Positions 20,281 through 28,256 of a stretch of 64,000 nucleotides of DNA are shown here, piece by piece. The translations under genes and the position numbers were made by a program. Source of the DNA: Halomonas sp. McH1-25. GTDB taxonomy: Bacteria; Pseudomonadota; Gammaproteobacteria; Pseudomonadales; Halomonadaceae. Numbering within the stretch: the first letter of the stretch is position 1; the number at the start of each line of letters is the position of its first letter. The notes beneath the pieces are model-generated. The model worked only from the letters and a program-made list of their open reading frames with translations. It was not told the DNA's origin and did not search any database. The stretch lies in assembly GCF_022348165.1 (NCBI RefSeq), contig NZ_JAKRFI010000005.1, forward strand, positions 244,842-308,841, in the 5' to 3' direction.

Positions 20281-20405
20281 ACTCTTGAAGAAACACCTCG
20301 GTGTCTCCTCGAGAGCCACCATGGGCACTTATGTGCCGGTGGTGCCTTCAGTGCATACGCTTGAGCGCCAAAGGGCTGTTCGCCTGAGCAGCCGGCGCGT
20401 TTTTT
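20281..20405 (+). ncRNA. Candidate orphan structured RNA with intrinsic terminator
   Basis: A -10-like TATACT (20269-20274) is followed by about 125 nt of sequence with three hairpins. These are ACAC-CTCG-GTGT (20294-20304 region), then CCACC-[ATG]-GGCAC-TTAT-GTGCC-GGTGG (20316-20342), and finally a bulged terminator. The terminator pairs GCGCC (20365-20369) and GGCTGTTC (20374-20381) with GAGCAGCC and GGCGC (20386-20398), and ends in TTTTTTC. The -35 region is weak. The RNA lies between divergent LysR and DASS genes. It is either a free-standing small RNA or a leader that attenuates the transporter 264 nt downstream. No known family is recognised. Confidence 0.5.
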
Positions 20406-20668
20406 CTTCTTTCATGACTTTCGCAATGCCGCGAAACGGGCAGTCCTGAGTGGCTTTTCTCCCTCTTTACTTCAAAAGCGTTGCAGGAATCCCATCAGCA
20501 CCCTAGGCGTGCAAAATCAATGACGGCTGCCGCCTCGTCGTTACCCGGCAAAGCATTTCAGGTACATCAGGATCAGCGCTGGTGTCATCAAGGCACACGA
20601 GTATCGCTTACAGCAGGCCCTGGTCCACAGCTTGGACTAGCATGAATGAAAAATGGGGAGGCTTGATA

Positions 20669-22267
20669 ATGGCCGAACAGCACCGGGCGGACAGTGAACA
20701 TGAAGACTCGTCCGAAGGACAAAGCCCCGGAGGATCTTCCAAGACGCTATGGGCTTTACGCGCCTTCGGGTTGATTGCTGCCCTGACGGTATGGATCGCC
20801 ATGGGCTTCGCCGAAGGGTTATCGTCGGATGCACGCTGGGTAGCCACAATCGCCACCCTAATGGCAGTCTGGTGGATGACGGAGGCGATCCCGCTTTCGG
20901 CTACCGCCCTGCTGCCGATCGTACTGATTCCAATGCTAACGGAACGGACCGTCGGTCAGGCCACGGCACCCTACGCCAGCTCTATTGTCTTTCTGTTTCT
21001 CGGCGGCTTCTTGATCGCCATCGCGATGGAGAAGTGGAACCTTCACCGCCGTATCGCGCTTTTGACGCTGACCCGAGTCGGGGTAGAACCGAAGCGGATC
21101 GTGCTCGGCATGATGCTCGCCACGGGGTTCCTGTCGATGTGGGTCTCCAACACTGCAACGACATTAATGATGTTGCCGATCGGGCTCTCCGTACTCCGCC
21201 TGGTGGCAGAGCGTAGCGGTGAGTCCTTGGCAACGGCTTCCCCTGGACATGACCATCACCGGGCCGGCCACGTCGACTTCATTTTCGACGATAACATCAA
21301 ACGCTTCGGCGTCTGTCTGCTGCTGTCGATCGCTTGGTCGGCGAGTATGGGCGGCCTCGGCACCCTACTCGGTAGCCCACCGAATGCCATTGTCGCTGGC
21401 TACGCCGCCGACGAGCTAGGCCGGACTATCGGTTTCCTCGAGTGGATGATGATCGGCGTGCCACTGGCCTTCACCTTTATCCTAGTGGCCTGGGTACTGC
21501 TGACGCGTGTGCTCTATACCTTTGACATCGCTGAGATTCCTGGCGGCAAGGAAATGATCGACAACGAGATCCACAAGCTCGGCCCGCTCAGTCAGGGCGA
21601 GAAGATGGTAATGCTCGTTTTCGGCTCTGCAGCGTTCCTTTGGGTCGTGCCTGGCGTGCTGGCCAATATCCCGGTAGTAGGGGATCGGTTGGGACCATTC
21701 GGCGAACTCGATGACACCGCCATCGCCATAGCCGCCGGCATAGCGATGTTCATCCTACCGGGGAGAGGCCGCAGTGAGATGGTGCTAACGTGGCAGGACG
21801 CTGAGAACGGGCTGCCCTGGGGAGTATTGCTGCTGTTCGGTGGCGGCTTGAGCCTCGCCGGTGCGGTTGCGGGTACCGGCCTGGATAGCTGGTTCGGCGA
21901 ACAGATCACCGGTCTCGAGGTGCTCCCGATTCTGCTGCTAGTCGCAGCCGTAACCACGATCGTACTCTTCCTCACGGAAGTGACTAGCAATACAGCGACG
22001 GCCGCGACGTTCATACCCGTGCTTGGGGGCGTCGCGGTCGGCATTGGCGCCGACCCAATGACGCTGCTCATCCCAGCGGCCTTCGCCGCAACCTGCGCCT
22101 TCATGCTACCAGTCGGTACTCCGCCGAACGCCATCGTCTTTGGCACAGGTGCGGTCACCATTGCCCAGATGGCGCGGGGCGGCTTCGTTCTAAACATTGT
22201 TGGGATCGTCTTGATCACCGCCTTCTGCTATATGCTTGGCGGTTTTGCGCTCGGATTACAATTCTGA
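20669..22267 (+). CDS. DASS/SLC13-type sodium-coupled anion transporter
   Basis: A 532-residue inner-membrane protein with about 11-12 hydrophobic segments. The start MAEQHRADSEHED follows GGGGAGG by seven bases; an ATG at 20642 is less well placed. Family signatures occur twice, once in each inverted half: WMTEAIPLSATALLP with SNTATTLMMLPI, and TEVTSNTATAATFIPVL with LPVGTPPNAIVFG. The first half also has SMGGLGTLLGSPPNAI. The SNT motifs coordinate sodium and substrate. Substrates in this family are di- or tricarboxylates or sulfate. A hydrophilic insert after helix 5 (around residue 190-215) is unusual-looking but in frame. Its neighbour is the divergent LysR gene. Confidence 0.88.
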   Translation: MAEQHRADSEHEDSSEGQSPGGSSKTLWALRAFGLIAALTVWIAMGFAEGLSSDARWVATIATLMAVWWMTEAIPLSATALLPIVLIPMLTERTVGQATAPYASSIVFLFLGGFLIAIAMEKWNLHRRIALLTLTRVGVEPKRIVLGMMLATGFLSMWVSNTATTLMMLPIGLSVLRLVAERSGESLATASPGHDHHRAGHVDFIFDDNIKRFGVCLLLSIAWSASMGGLGTLLGSPPNAIVAGYAADELGRTIGFLEWMMIGVPLAFTFILVAWVLLTRVLYTFDIAEIPGGKEMIDNEIHKLGPLSQGEKMVMLVFGSAAFLWVVPGVLANIPVVGDRLGPFGELDDTAIAIAAGIAMFILPGRGRSEMVLTWQDAENGLPWGVLLLFGGGLSLAGAVAGTGLDSWFGEQITGLEVLPILLLVAAVTTIVLFLTEVTSNTATAATFIPVLGGVAVGIGADPMTLLIPAAFAATCAFMLPVGTPPNAIVFGTGAVTIAQMARGGFVLNIVGIVLITAFCYMLGGFALGLQF

Positions 22268-22700
22268 TGACATCGAAGATTGGCGGGGGGACGCTGCTGT
22301 TGGTTCCGGCCAGCTTGTGCAGAGCGAACTCTGCCTCCAGCCTTACTCCTTTCATGCTGATCAGGTGAGCTTTATATTTTCGCCTCGCCCCTCTTATTGA
22401 TTGCGCCTTGCGTTCATATATGCGTCACTTACGTACTATCAGCCGTGTACGCTTATTTCCCGCTGCCACTGCTGGCAAGCCATAATTATAATGACACCAG
22501 GATGCTCCGGTGTTTGGAATGGTCCGCTAACGCGAACCTTCGGTACAGGGATCTGTCAACCGAACCATTAAAGCGCGATTGCTCGTCCCAGCATGATGAT
22601 GCTGTCTAATTATCGTGTTTTCAGGACGGCGCTTAATCCGAAACAAACTTCGGTAGCGTAAAGCTATGCTATCGCGTTCACGTCAAGGCGAGATGCAACG
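22268..22700. other. Intergenic stretch without a gene
   Basis: No coding frame is convincing here. A hairpin GCAGAG-CGAA-CTCTGC (22319-22334) lies 52 bp past the transporter stop and may act as its 3' end, although no T-run follows. A second stem ACACC/GGTGT lies around 22494-22518. Nothing else is recognised. Confidence 0.4.
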
Positions 22701-23342
22701 ATGGATGCATTGGGATCCCGCATAAAACAATTGAGACTGACGGCTAAACTGAGCAAAGCCGCTCTGGCCAGACGGGTCGGCGTTTCCGATGTCACTATTT
22801 CCTATTGGGAGTCGGGCACGATCCGACAGATTGGTCATGAGCGTCTTGTCGCGCTGGCCGAAGCGCTCGACTGCACGCTGACCGACCTATTGCACGACAC
22901 GCCTCCCCCTCCTCCGCAACAGTGTATCTTGCACATGCAAGTGCGCCAGCCTGCCCCCTGGCTTCATCACGGCACGATATCTGCCCCACCACTCGATGGC
23001 CTGCCTGTGCCGGAATTGACGAGAGATTGCCATCTCGTAACGCCTGGGCACGGTGAAGCTTTTGACTTTCTCGCCGAGGGCGACTTGGCAGCGGTGCTTC
23101 CCCTTAGCGACTTCTCCCATGATGGACTGTATTTGCTCGAACATTTGGGCAAGTTGACCATCCGTCACCTGAGCCTCACCGAGAATGGGGATGTACAAAT
23201 CAGTAACGAGTCAGCACACGTGGAAACGGTGCCTACCGATGCGCTTCCGTTCCGCCTGATTGGCCAGATTCGCGCTCGCTGGAAGCTGGTGGAGAACAAA
23301 GAAGTTCACGCAATCACGCCGGAACCGGCGCCAACGGGCTGA
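22701..23342 (+). CDS. XRE-family regulator with a phage-repressor-like C-terminal domain
   Basis: A 213-residue protein. Residues 1-65 form a Cro/C1 helix-turn-helix (IKQLRLTAKLSKAALARRVGVSDVTISYWESG). The C-terminal part (about 115-200) reads like the beta-rich S24 fold of CI/LexA repressors: DFLAEGDLAAVLP, DGLYLLEHLGKLTIRHL, then LIGQIRARWKL. The catalytic Ser and Lys of autocleaving repressors are not evident, so it may be a non-cleavable sensor or dimerisation form. A weak GAGATG precedes the start. No phage structural or integrase genes are nearby. The target is unknown. Confidence 0.75.
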   Translation: MDALGSRIKQLRLTAKLSKAALARRVGVSDVTISYWESGTIRQIGHERLVALAEALDCTLTDLLHDTPPPPPQQCILHMQVRQPAPWLHHGTISAPPLDGLPVPELTRDCHLVTPGHGEAFDFLAEGDLAAVLPLSDFSHDGLYLLEHLGKLTIRHLSLTENGDVQISNESAHVETVPTDALPFRLIGQIRARWKLVENKEVHAITPEPAPTG

Positions 23343-23424
23343 ATCGGCTGTAGCCTCGACTTGCGTCCCTCCCAATGCCTTCCTACGTTGCATAAGTGAA
23401 ACGATAATCAGGGAGGTACTTGCC

Positions 23425-23631
23425 ATGCCCATGCTTTTCGACAGTTATGAAGCAGCCAGCGACTGGTATTCCACCAGCGATTACAAGGAGATGGAGTGGT
23501 ACGACGGCTTCGAGGAGGAACAACTCATTGAATTCGCCTACAGTAGCGGCTCCGACTACGACGGAGAGGATTCGTTGATCGCTGCCTTTCTCCGAGAGCA
23601 AGGAGAGGAGCCGGAAGACTACGGCCTTTGA
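23425..23631 (+). CDS. Small acidic protein of unknown function
   Basis: A 68-residue protein beginning MPMLFDSYEAASDWYSTSDY, with GGGAGG eight bases before the ATG and a good terminator shortly after the stop. It is very acidic and rich in Asp, Glu, Tyr and Ser, as expected for a soluble halophile protein. It has no transmembrane segment or recognised motif. The strong ribosome binding site and dedicated terminator make it a likely real gene. I do not recognise a family. Confidence 0.65.
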   Translation: MPMLFDSYEAASDWYSTSDYKEMEWYDGFEEEQLIEFAYSSGSDYDGEDSLIAAFLREQGEEPEDYGL

Positions 23632-23650
23632 GATTTACGCCGTCCAATAC

Positions 23651-23680
23651 AGGCCCGGCCATGGCCGGCTGGGCCTTTCT
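23651..23680 (+). terminator. Terminator after the small acidic gene
   Basis: Outer stem AGGCCC/GGGCCT encloses an inner GGCC-AT-GGCC stem, followed by TTTCTC. It lies 20 bp beyond the stop codon. Confidence 0.7.
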
Positions 23681-23906
23681 CAACGCTACTCAGCCTGCGC
23701 ATGCAGCTTGTCTTCGCATTATTGCTAGATTTCCAGGTCAACCCGTGCCCAACATATCAACGACTGCATCGTAACAAAGTAAAGTTTGATGTTTCTTGGA
23801 GACAATTCACCTCCTCTCCTCACTCTACAGTAGGCTTTCTATTATTAACTTGTAAGAAATTAGCGACGCTGACGATATCTGCGCTTACTCTCTGCCAGGA
23901 AGCGGT

Positions 23907-24455
23907 ATGATGGTTATTGCAAACTCACCACAACCTCAAGACCCCATCATGGATGAAGGTAGCCAACGCTCAGCCAAGCTAAAACATCAGAATTCGGGTG
24001 GTGCAGGCATCGGCAGTGAATGCGGAATAGCGCCTATAACGATTCATAGGCGGGACATTCATCGCCAGTGTCGGGATGCACATTGCCGGCAATGGCTTGC
24101 TGGGTTGCCGCCACGCGTTGCTCGCTGTGTTCTCGCCAACGGCTTCGAATCCCGTGAAGCCGTCACAGAGGCCTTCCTACACGGACTGTTCGAGCCAGGC
24201 AGGACACCTGGCATCGGCAAGCAAGCTTATGCTCAGATTGCCGCATGGCTTGGCAGAACGCCTATCCCACCCCTGGACGACAAACCCAAGTGCATCGCTG
24301 TTACGCTAGCGCCAGAGACCCAGGCGGCCCTCAAACGACTCATGCAATACGACGAATCTCCTCAGGCCGCTATCAATCGTGTCATTGTCGAGTCCGAGCA
24401 GCTTGTCCAGGTGGAAAAGCGCAGCAAGAAAGGCCGGGGCCCATATGATGCTTGA
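23907..24455 (+). CDS. Unknown 182-residue protein, HhH-like core and RHH-like tail
   Basis: Two adjacent ATGs follow AGGAAGCGG; the first gives 182 residues. The middle (about 78-120) resembles a helix-hairpin-helix DNA-binding arrangement: RVARCVLANGFESREAVTEAFLHG, then GIGKQAYAQIAAWLG. The C-terminal part (about 130-170) reads IAVTLAPETQAALKRLMQYDESPQAAINRVIVESEQ, with the beta strand plus two-helix pattern of ribbon-helix-helix repressors. The tail is basic (KRSKKGRG). A DNA-binding role is inferred only. The N-terminal 60 residues are low in recognisable features. It is followed by a strong terminator. No close family is recognised. Confidence 0.62.
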   Translation: MMVIANSPQPQDPIMDEGSQRSAKLKHQNSGGAGIGSECGIAPITIHRRDIHRQCRDAHCRQWLAGLPPRVARCVLANGFESREAVTEAFLHGLFEPGRTPGIGKQAYAQIAAWLGRTPIPPLDDKPKCIAVTLAPETQAALKRLMQYDESPQAAINRVIVESEQLVQVEKRSKKGRGPYDA

Positions 24456-24489
24456 GTATGCGTACAATACCGTACGGCCCAAATAAAAG

Positions 24490-24517
24490 AAGCCCGGCCT
24501 TGATAGGCCGGGCTTTT
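24490..24517 (+). terminator. Strong Rho-independent terminator
   Basis: An 11-bp perfect stem (AAGCCCGGCCT pairing with AGGCCGGGCTT), loop TGAT and a TTTT end. It lies 35 bp past the 182-residue gene. Confidence 0.88.
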
Positions 24518-25244
24518 CGTAGCGCTAAATCGCGCCCTGCATCCCTGCAGTTCATCTACGAGAATCCTTCTCGGGCATCCTTGGTTCGTCGAGCATCCTT
24601 GCTCGGGTTCCTTTGGGCCACTCCATGCTCACGGCGACAATATCGCATGGATTTGCACGCGGGAAATTAATCAAGATTACGAAATAACGTAGGTTATTTC
24701 TTACAAAAAACGTAAGCAAAAGACGACGTAGACTTGAGACAAAGACTGCAGAAGAGGCAAAAACCCCGACAGTGCCGGGGCTTTCTGCATGACGTTGAAG
24801 GCGAGACGACCCCAAGGGGGACGATTAATGAAGACGTCATCCAAATACCATACCAAGCTACCCTCTTCGGCTAGCGTCTGAAAAGCCACCTATTGTGAGG
24901 CTATTTCTTCAGCGGCATCGCCATGCCATGCGGGGGTTAGCTAGGGCGGACTCCCCTCCTGGCCGGGTCGGTTGATAACGATACTGGCTTGCGGCAGCCG
25001 TGTTCGTTTCGCTCGGCGCAGTACCGATCACCAAATAGCCTGTGCAACATTGAGTCGCGGAGTCAATGTATTCGAGCAATGCGGATTCGTGCGAGGTATG
25101 AGAAACTGCCGCCCCTTTATTGGGCACTTGCGTATCGTTGCTCCCACGCTCCGCCTTGGTACCAAACCGAAGCGCCGCCAAGTACCAAAATAGTACCAAC
25201 AAGCTTCGCAAAACCTATCCAAACCACTGTAGATATGAACAGTT
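24518..25244. other. Gene-free region upstream of dusA
   Basis: No convincing gene. A second terminator-like hairpin CCCCG-7 nt-CGGGG (24764-24780), followed by CTTTCT, lies in the middle. Close to dusA are three copies of GTACCAA, at 25159, 25182 and 25193. Short frames here lack ribosome binding sites and domains. Because the 5' end of dusA is a known integration target, the region could hold a decayed insertion. Confidence 0.4.
25159..25200 (+). repeat. Three GTACCAA(A/C) direct repeats before dusA
   Basis: GTACCAAA at 25159-25166 and 25182-25189, and GTACCAAC at 25193-25200. Start-to-start spacing is 23 and 11 bp, close to whole helical turns. The last copy ends 44 bp before the dusA ATG. 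They could be operator half-sites or remnants of an attachment site. Confidence 0.4.
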
Positions 25245-26291
25245 ATGGCAGATAAATCAACCGCCACGACCCGCATGAATACTGGCACCGCGCGGCCTGC
25301 GCTGGATAGGACGTTCTCCGTCGCGCCGATGATGGACTGGACGACACGCGACTATCGCGTATTCGCCAGGATCCTCACTCGTCATGCGTTGCTTTATACC
25401 GAGATGGTCACGACTGGCGCCATCCTGCACGGTAGCCCGCGGGCTCGCTTTCTCGGCTATGACGACACCGAACATCCGTTGGCATTACAACTGGGCGGCA
25501 GCGATCCTGGCGAGCTGGCCGAATGCGCAGCCATTGCCGAGGCGTGGGGATATGACGAGGTCAATCTCAACGTGGGCTGTCCTAGCGACCGGGTGCAGAA
25601 CAACCTGATCGGCGCCTGCCTGATGGGCCATCCTGCCAAAGTAGCGGATGCAGTTCGCGCCATGCGGGAGGCAGTCTCGATTCCCGTAACGGTGAAGTGC
25701 CGGATTGGCATTGACGATCAGGATGAAGACGCCGACCTGGAGCAATTCATCGCCCAGGTGGCCGATGCCGGCTGCAGTACGTTCATCGTGCATGCTCGCA
25801 AGGCGTGGCTGCAAGGGCTGTCGCCCAAGGAAAACCGTGACGTACCGCCGCTCAATTACCCGCGCGTCTACCGTCTGAAGACGAGTCATCCCGAATTGCA
25901 CGTCGGCATCAATGGCGGGATCAAGACACTCGATGACAGCCGAAACCACTTGCAGCACGTCGACAGCGTGATGATCGGCCGCGAGGCTTATCAGAACCCT
26001 TGGTTGTTGGCTTCGGTCGACGAAGCATTTTATGGCCAGCCGGGACCGGCACGTACACGTCACCAGGCAGCCTGGACCCTACGCCCTTATATCGCCCGCC
26101 GCCTCGAAGAAGGCGCGCGCCTTAACCACATTACGCGCCATCTGCTGGGCTTGTTCCAGGGCTGCCCCGGCGGGCGCCGCTTCCGGCGGCATCTGTCCGA
26201 ACACGCCCATCGCGACGGCGCGGGGCTGCAGGTATTCGACGATGCACTCGGCCTGGTTCCCGAGCCGGGGCGTCAGTTCCTCGATGCCTGA
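25245..26291 (+). CDS. dusA: tRNA-dihydrouridine synthase A
   Basis: A 348-residue FMN-dependent enzyme that reduces uridines in the tRNA D-loop (positions 20/20a in E. coli DusA). The N-terminal FSVAPMMDWTTRDYRVFARIL matches the DusA signature. The catalytic cysteine is in LNVGCPSDRVQNN, and the FMN phosphate region includes INGGIKT and SVMIGREAYQNPWLL. No clear Shine-Dalgarno precedes the ATG at 25245; the in-frame ATG at 25275 is an alternative. It converges with the deacylase gene at 26323. No integrase gene is present beside it, although this gene type is a frequent integration target. Confidence 0.93.
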   Translation: MADKSTATTRMNTGTARPALDRTFSVAPMMDWTTRDYRVFARILTRHALLYTEMVTTGAILHGSPRARFLGYDDTEHPLALQLGGSDPGELAECAAIAEAWGYDEVNLNVGCPSDRVQNNLIGACLMGHPAKVADAVRAMREAVSIPVTVKCRIGIDDQDEDADLEQFIAQVADAGCSTFIVHARKAWLQGLSPKENRDVPPLNYPRVYRLKTSHPELHVGINGGIKTLDDSRNHLQHVDSVMIGREAYQNPWLLASVDEAFYGQPGPARTRHQAAWTLRPYIARRLEEGARLNHITRHLLGLFQGCPGGRRFRRHLSEHAHRDGAGLQVFDDALGLVPEPGRQFLDA

Positions 26292-26322
26292 GCCGGTTGC
26301 GCAAAATAGCCAACCCGGGTCT

Positions 26323-27348
26323 CTAAAGATCCGGTGTCGGCTCGTAATCCGACTGGAACGACTCCACCGCGTTTTCGGCTTCCTCGATGGCATCGAAGCG
26401 GGCCACATGGAACAACGCCTCGCCTTCATTGGCCAATGGCAGGTTACTCATGCCGATGACGATGCCATCGGCATTGGCCACGATTTCGTCTTCGGAATTG
26501 CCAAACGGGTCGGCCACCACGCCCAGAACCTGTCCCTTGGCAACGCGAGCGCCGAGCCGGGTTCGCGGACGCAGGATGCCGTCGATAGGTGCTCTCGCCC
26601 AGCTCGAGCCATTGGCGACTTCGGCTGCCGGCGGCTGGCTACGCCGACGACTGGCGGCGAGCATGCCCAGATGACGCATGACGCGCAACACGCCACGTAC
26701 ACCGGGGGCAATGGCCCACTCATCGAAGCGTAGCGCCTCGCCGGCCTCATAGGTCAGTACCGGCACCCCCCGGCTTTGCGCATAGGCACGCAGACTGCCT
26801 TCGCGCAGTTCCGCGTTGAGTATCACCGGCACGCCAAAGGCCTCGGCCATGGCGGCAGTCTCGCTGCCCTGCTGTAGCTGGGCACGGATCTGCGGCAGGT
26901 TGGTGCGATGGATGGCCCCGGTATGCAGATCGATGAGATGAGTCGCCTGGTCGGCGATCTCCTCCCTGAATAGCGCTGCGACCCGCGAGCCCAGCGATCC
27001 TGCCTCGCTGCCGGGGAAACAGCGGTTGAGGTCGCGCCGGTCGGGCAGGTAACGGGTATGTTGAACGAAGCCAAAGACATTGACGATCGGCACGGCAATC
27101 AATGTACCGCGCAAGCGCCGGATCGCCGAGGAACGCAGCAGACGACGCACGATCTCGACGCCGTTGATCTCGTCACCGTGAATTGCACCGCACACCAACA
27201 GTACCGGCCCAGGCTGCCTACCATGGACGACCTCCACGGGAATGTGCAGCGGCGCATGAGTGTAAAGCTTGGCAACGGGTACATCGATCTGGGCGCGCGA
27301 GCCCGGCGCTACTCGTACACCGGCAAGTTCGAAAGGGGCTCGAGCCAT
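26323..27348 (-). CDS. AstE/AspA-family zinc deacylase
   Basis: A 341-residue member of the succinylglutamate desuccinylase/aspartoacylase branch of M14 carboxypeptidases. The zinc ligands are visible in CGAIHGDEINGVEI (His and Glu) and IDLHTGAIHR (His). RDLNRCFPG holds the substrate-carboxylate arginines. The C-terminal third (SSWARAPIDGILRPRTRLGARVAKGQVLGVVADPFG) folds like a barrel-sandwich domain typical of this subgroup. GAGGTG lies seven bases before the start. The acylated amino acid it hydrolyses cannot be read. It is divergent from the TSUP gene and not in an arginine succinyltransferase operon. Confidence 0.87.
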   Translation of the reverse strand: MARAPFELAGVRVAPGSRAQIDVPVAKLYTHAPLHIPVEVVHGRQPGPVLLVCGAIHGDEINGVEIVRRLLRSSAIRRLRGTLIAVPIVNVFGFVQHTRYLPDRRDLNRCFPGSEAGSLGSRVAALFREEIADQATHLIDLHTGAIHRTNLPQIRAQLQQGSETAAMAEAFGVPVILNAELREGSLRAYAQSRGVPVLTYEAGEALRFDEWAIAPGVRGVLRVMRHLGMLAASRRRSQPPAAEVANGSSWARAPIDGILRPRTRLGARVAKGQVLGVVADPFGNSEDEIVANADGIVIGMSNLPLANEGEALFHVARFDAIEEAENAVESFQSDYEPTPDL

Positions 27349-27477
27349 GAGTCACCTCGTGAGAAACAGTGTTTTCGTTTATACGCGGCTCGCCGGCCAA
27401 TGGCGAGCGCAGCCAGCCATCGATTGGCACCCCTGGTAAGCTACGACCCTCTTACCGCACTCGCAAAAGGACTTGGC

Positions 27478-28224
27478 ATGTCCCTTCCCGATTACTCGCC
27501 CCTGGCCTGGATGCTGATCGTACTGTCGACCTTCCTCACCGGCATTTCCAAAGGTGGCTTCGCCGGGGGATTCGGCACGCTGTCGGTGCCGCTGATGGCG
27601 ATCGCCATCGGGCCGATCGAAGCGGCGGGACTGCTCTTGCCGCTGTTGTTGACGATGGATGCCTTGAGCGTCAGGGCCTGGTGGGGATATCAGGACAACG
27701 CCGAGGTCAAGCGCCTGCTGCCGGGGCTCGTGGTCGGGGTGCTGGCGGGTACGTTGTTGATCGGCACACTGGACGAAAACTTGATCCGTCTGGTGCTGGG
27801 GGGCATCGCCCTGCTATTTGCCGTCTACATGCTGCTCAAGCCGGCCGTCTCGCGCCCCATCAGCGCCTGGTGGGCCTTGCCTGCCGGGGCCGGCTGTGGC
27901 TTCACTAGTTTTCTGGCCCATGCCGGTGCGCCGCCGATCAACCTCTACCTGATTCCACGTCGGCTGCACAAGGAAACCTTCATCGCCACCTGCGTGGTAA
28001 CCTTTGCGGCAGTCAACCTGATGAAGCTCGGCCCCTATCTGTGGCTTGGCGAGGTCAACCTGACCAGCGCCAGCGCCTCGTTGTTGCTGGTGCCTGTCGC
28101 CTGGGCCGGTGTGCGCAGTGGCCTCTGGCTACAGCATCGCGTCAACGAGGTGCTGTTTTACCGGCTGATCATCGTGGCCATGGTGATTGTCGGCATCCAA
28201 TTGATCGTCAAAGCGCTTGGCTAG
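27478..28224 (+). CDS. TauE/SafE (TSUP) family permease
   Basis: A 248-residue membrane protein with about eight hydrophobic segments in two halves, as in TSUP carriers. The first repeat has STFLTGISKGGFAGGFGTLSVPLMA and the second has AGCGFTSFLAHAGAPPINLYLIPR. The start MSLPDYSPLAWML follows AAAGGA; the frame runs further upstream but overlaps the divergent gene and is not used. Members export or import sulfonates, sulfite or other organosulfur anions; the substrate here is unknown. It heads a same-strand run, with the next gene 32 bp downstream. Confidence 0.87.
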   Translation: MSLPDYSPLAWMLIVLSTFLTGISKGGFAGGFGTLSVPLMAIAIGPIEAAGLLLPLLLTMDALSVRAWWGYQDNAEVKRLLPGLVVGVLAGTLLIGTLDENLIRLVLGGIALLFAVYMLLKPAVSRPISAWWALPAGAGCGFTSFLAHAGAPPINLYLIPRRLHKETFIATCVVTFAAVNLMKLGPYLWLGEVNLTSASASLLLVPVAWAGVRSGLWLQHRVNEVLFYRLIIVAMVIVGIQLIVKALG

Positions 28225-28256
28225 GACCGGGCACCCTTTTGCTAAGGAGAGCGAAT

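Noticed and set aside
21219..21310. Possible frameshift in the DASS transporter (hydrophilic HDHHRAGHVDF segment)
   Set aside because: The frame continues correctly into SIAWSASMGGLGTLLGS and total length is normal; a variable loop insert explains it better.
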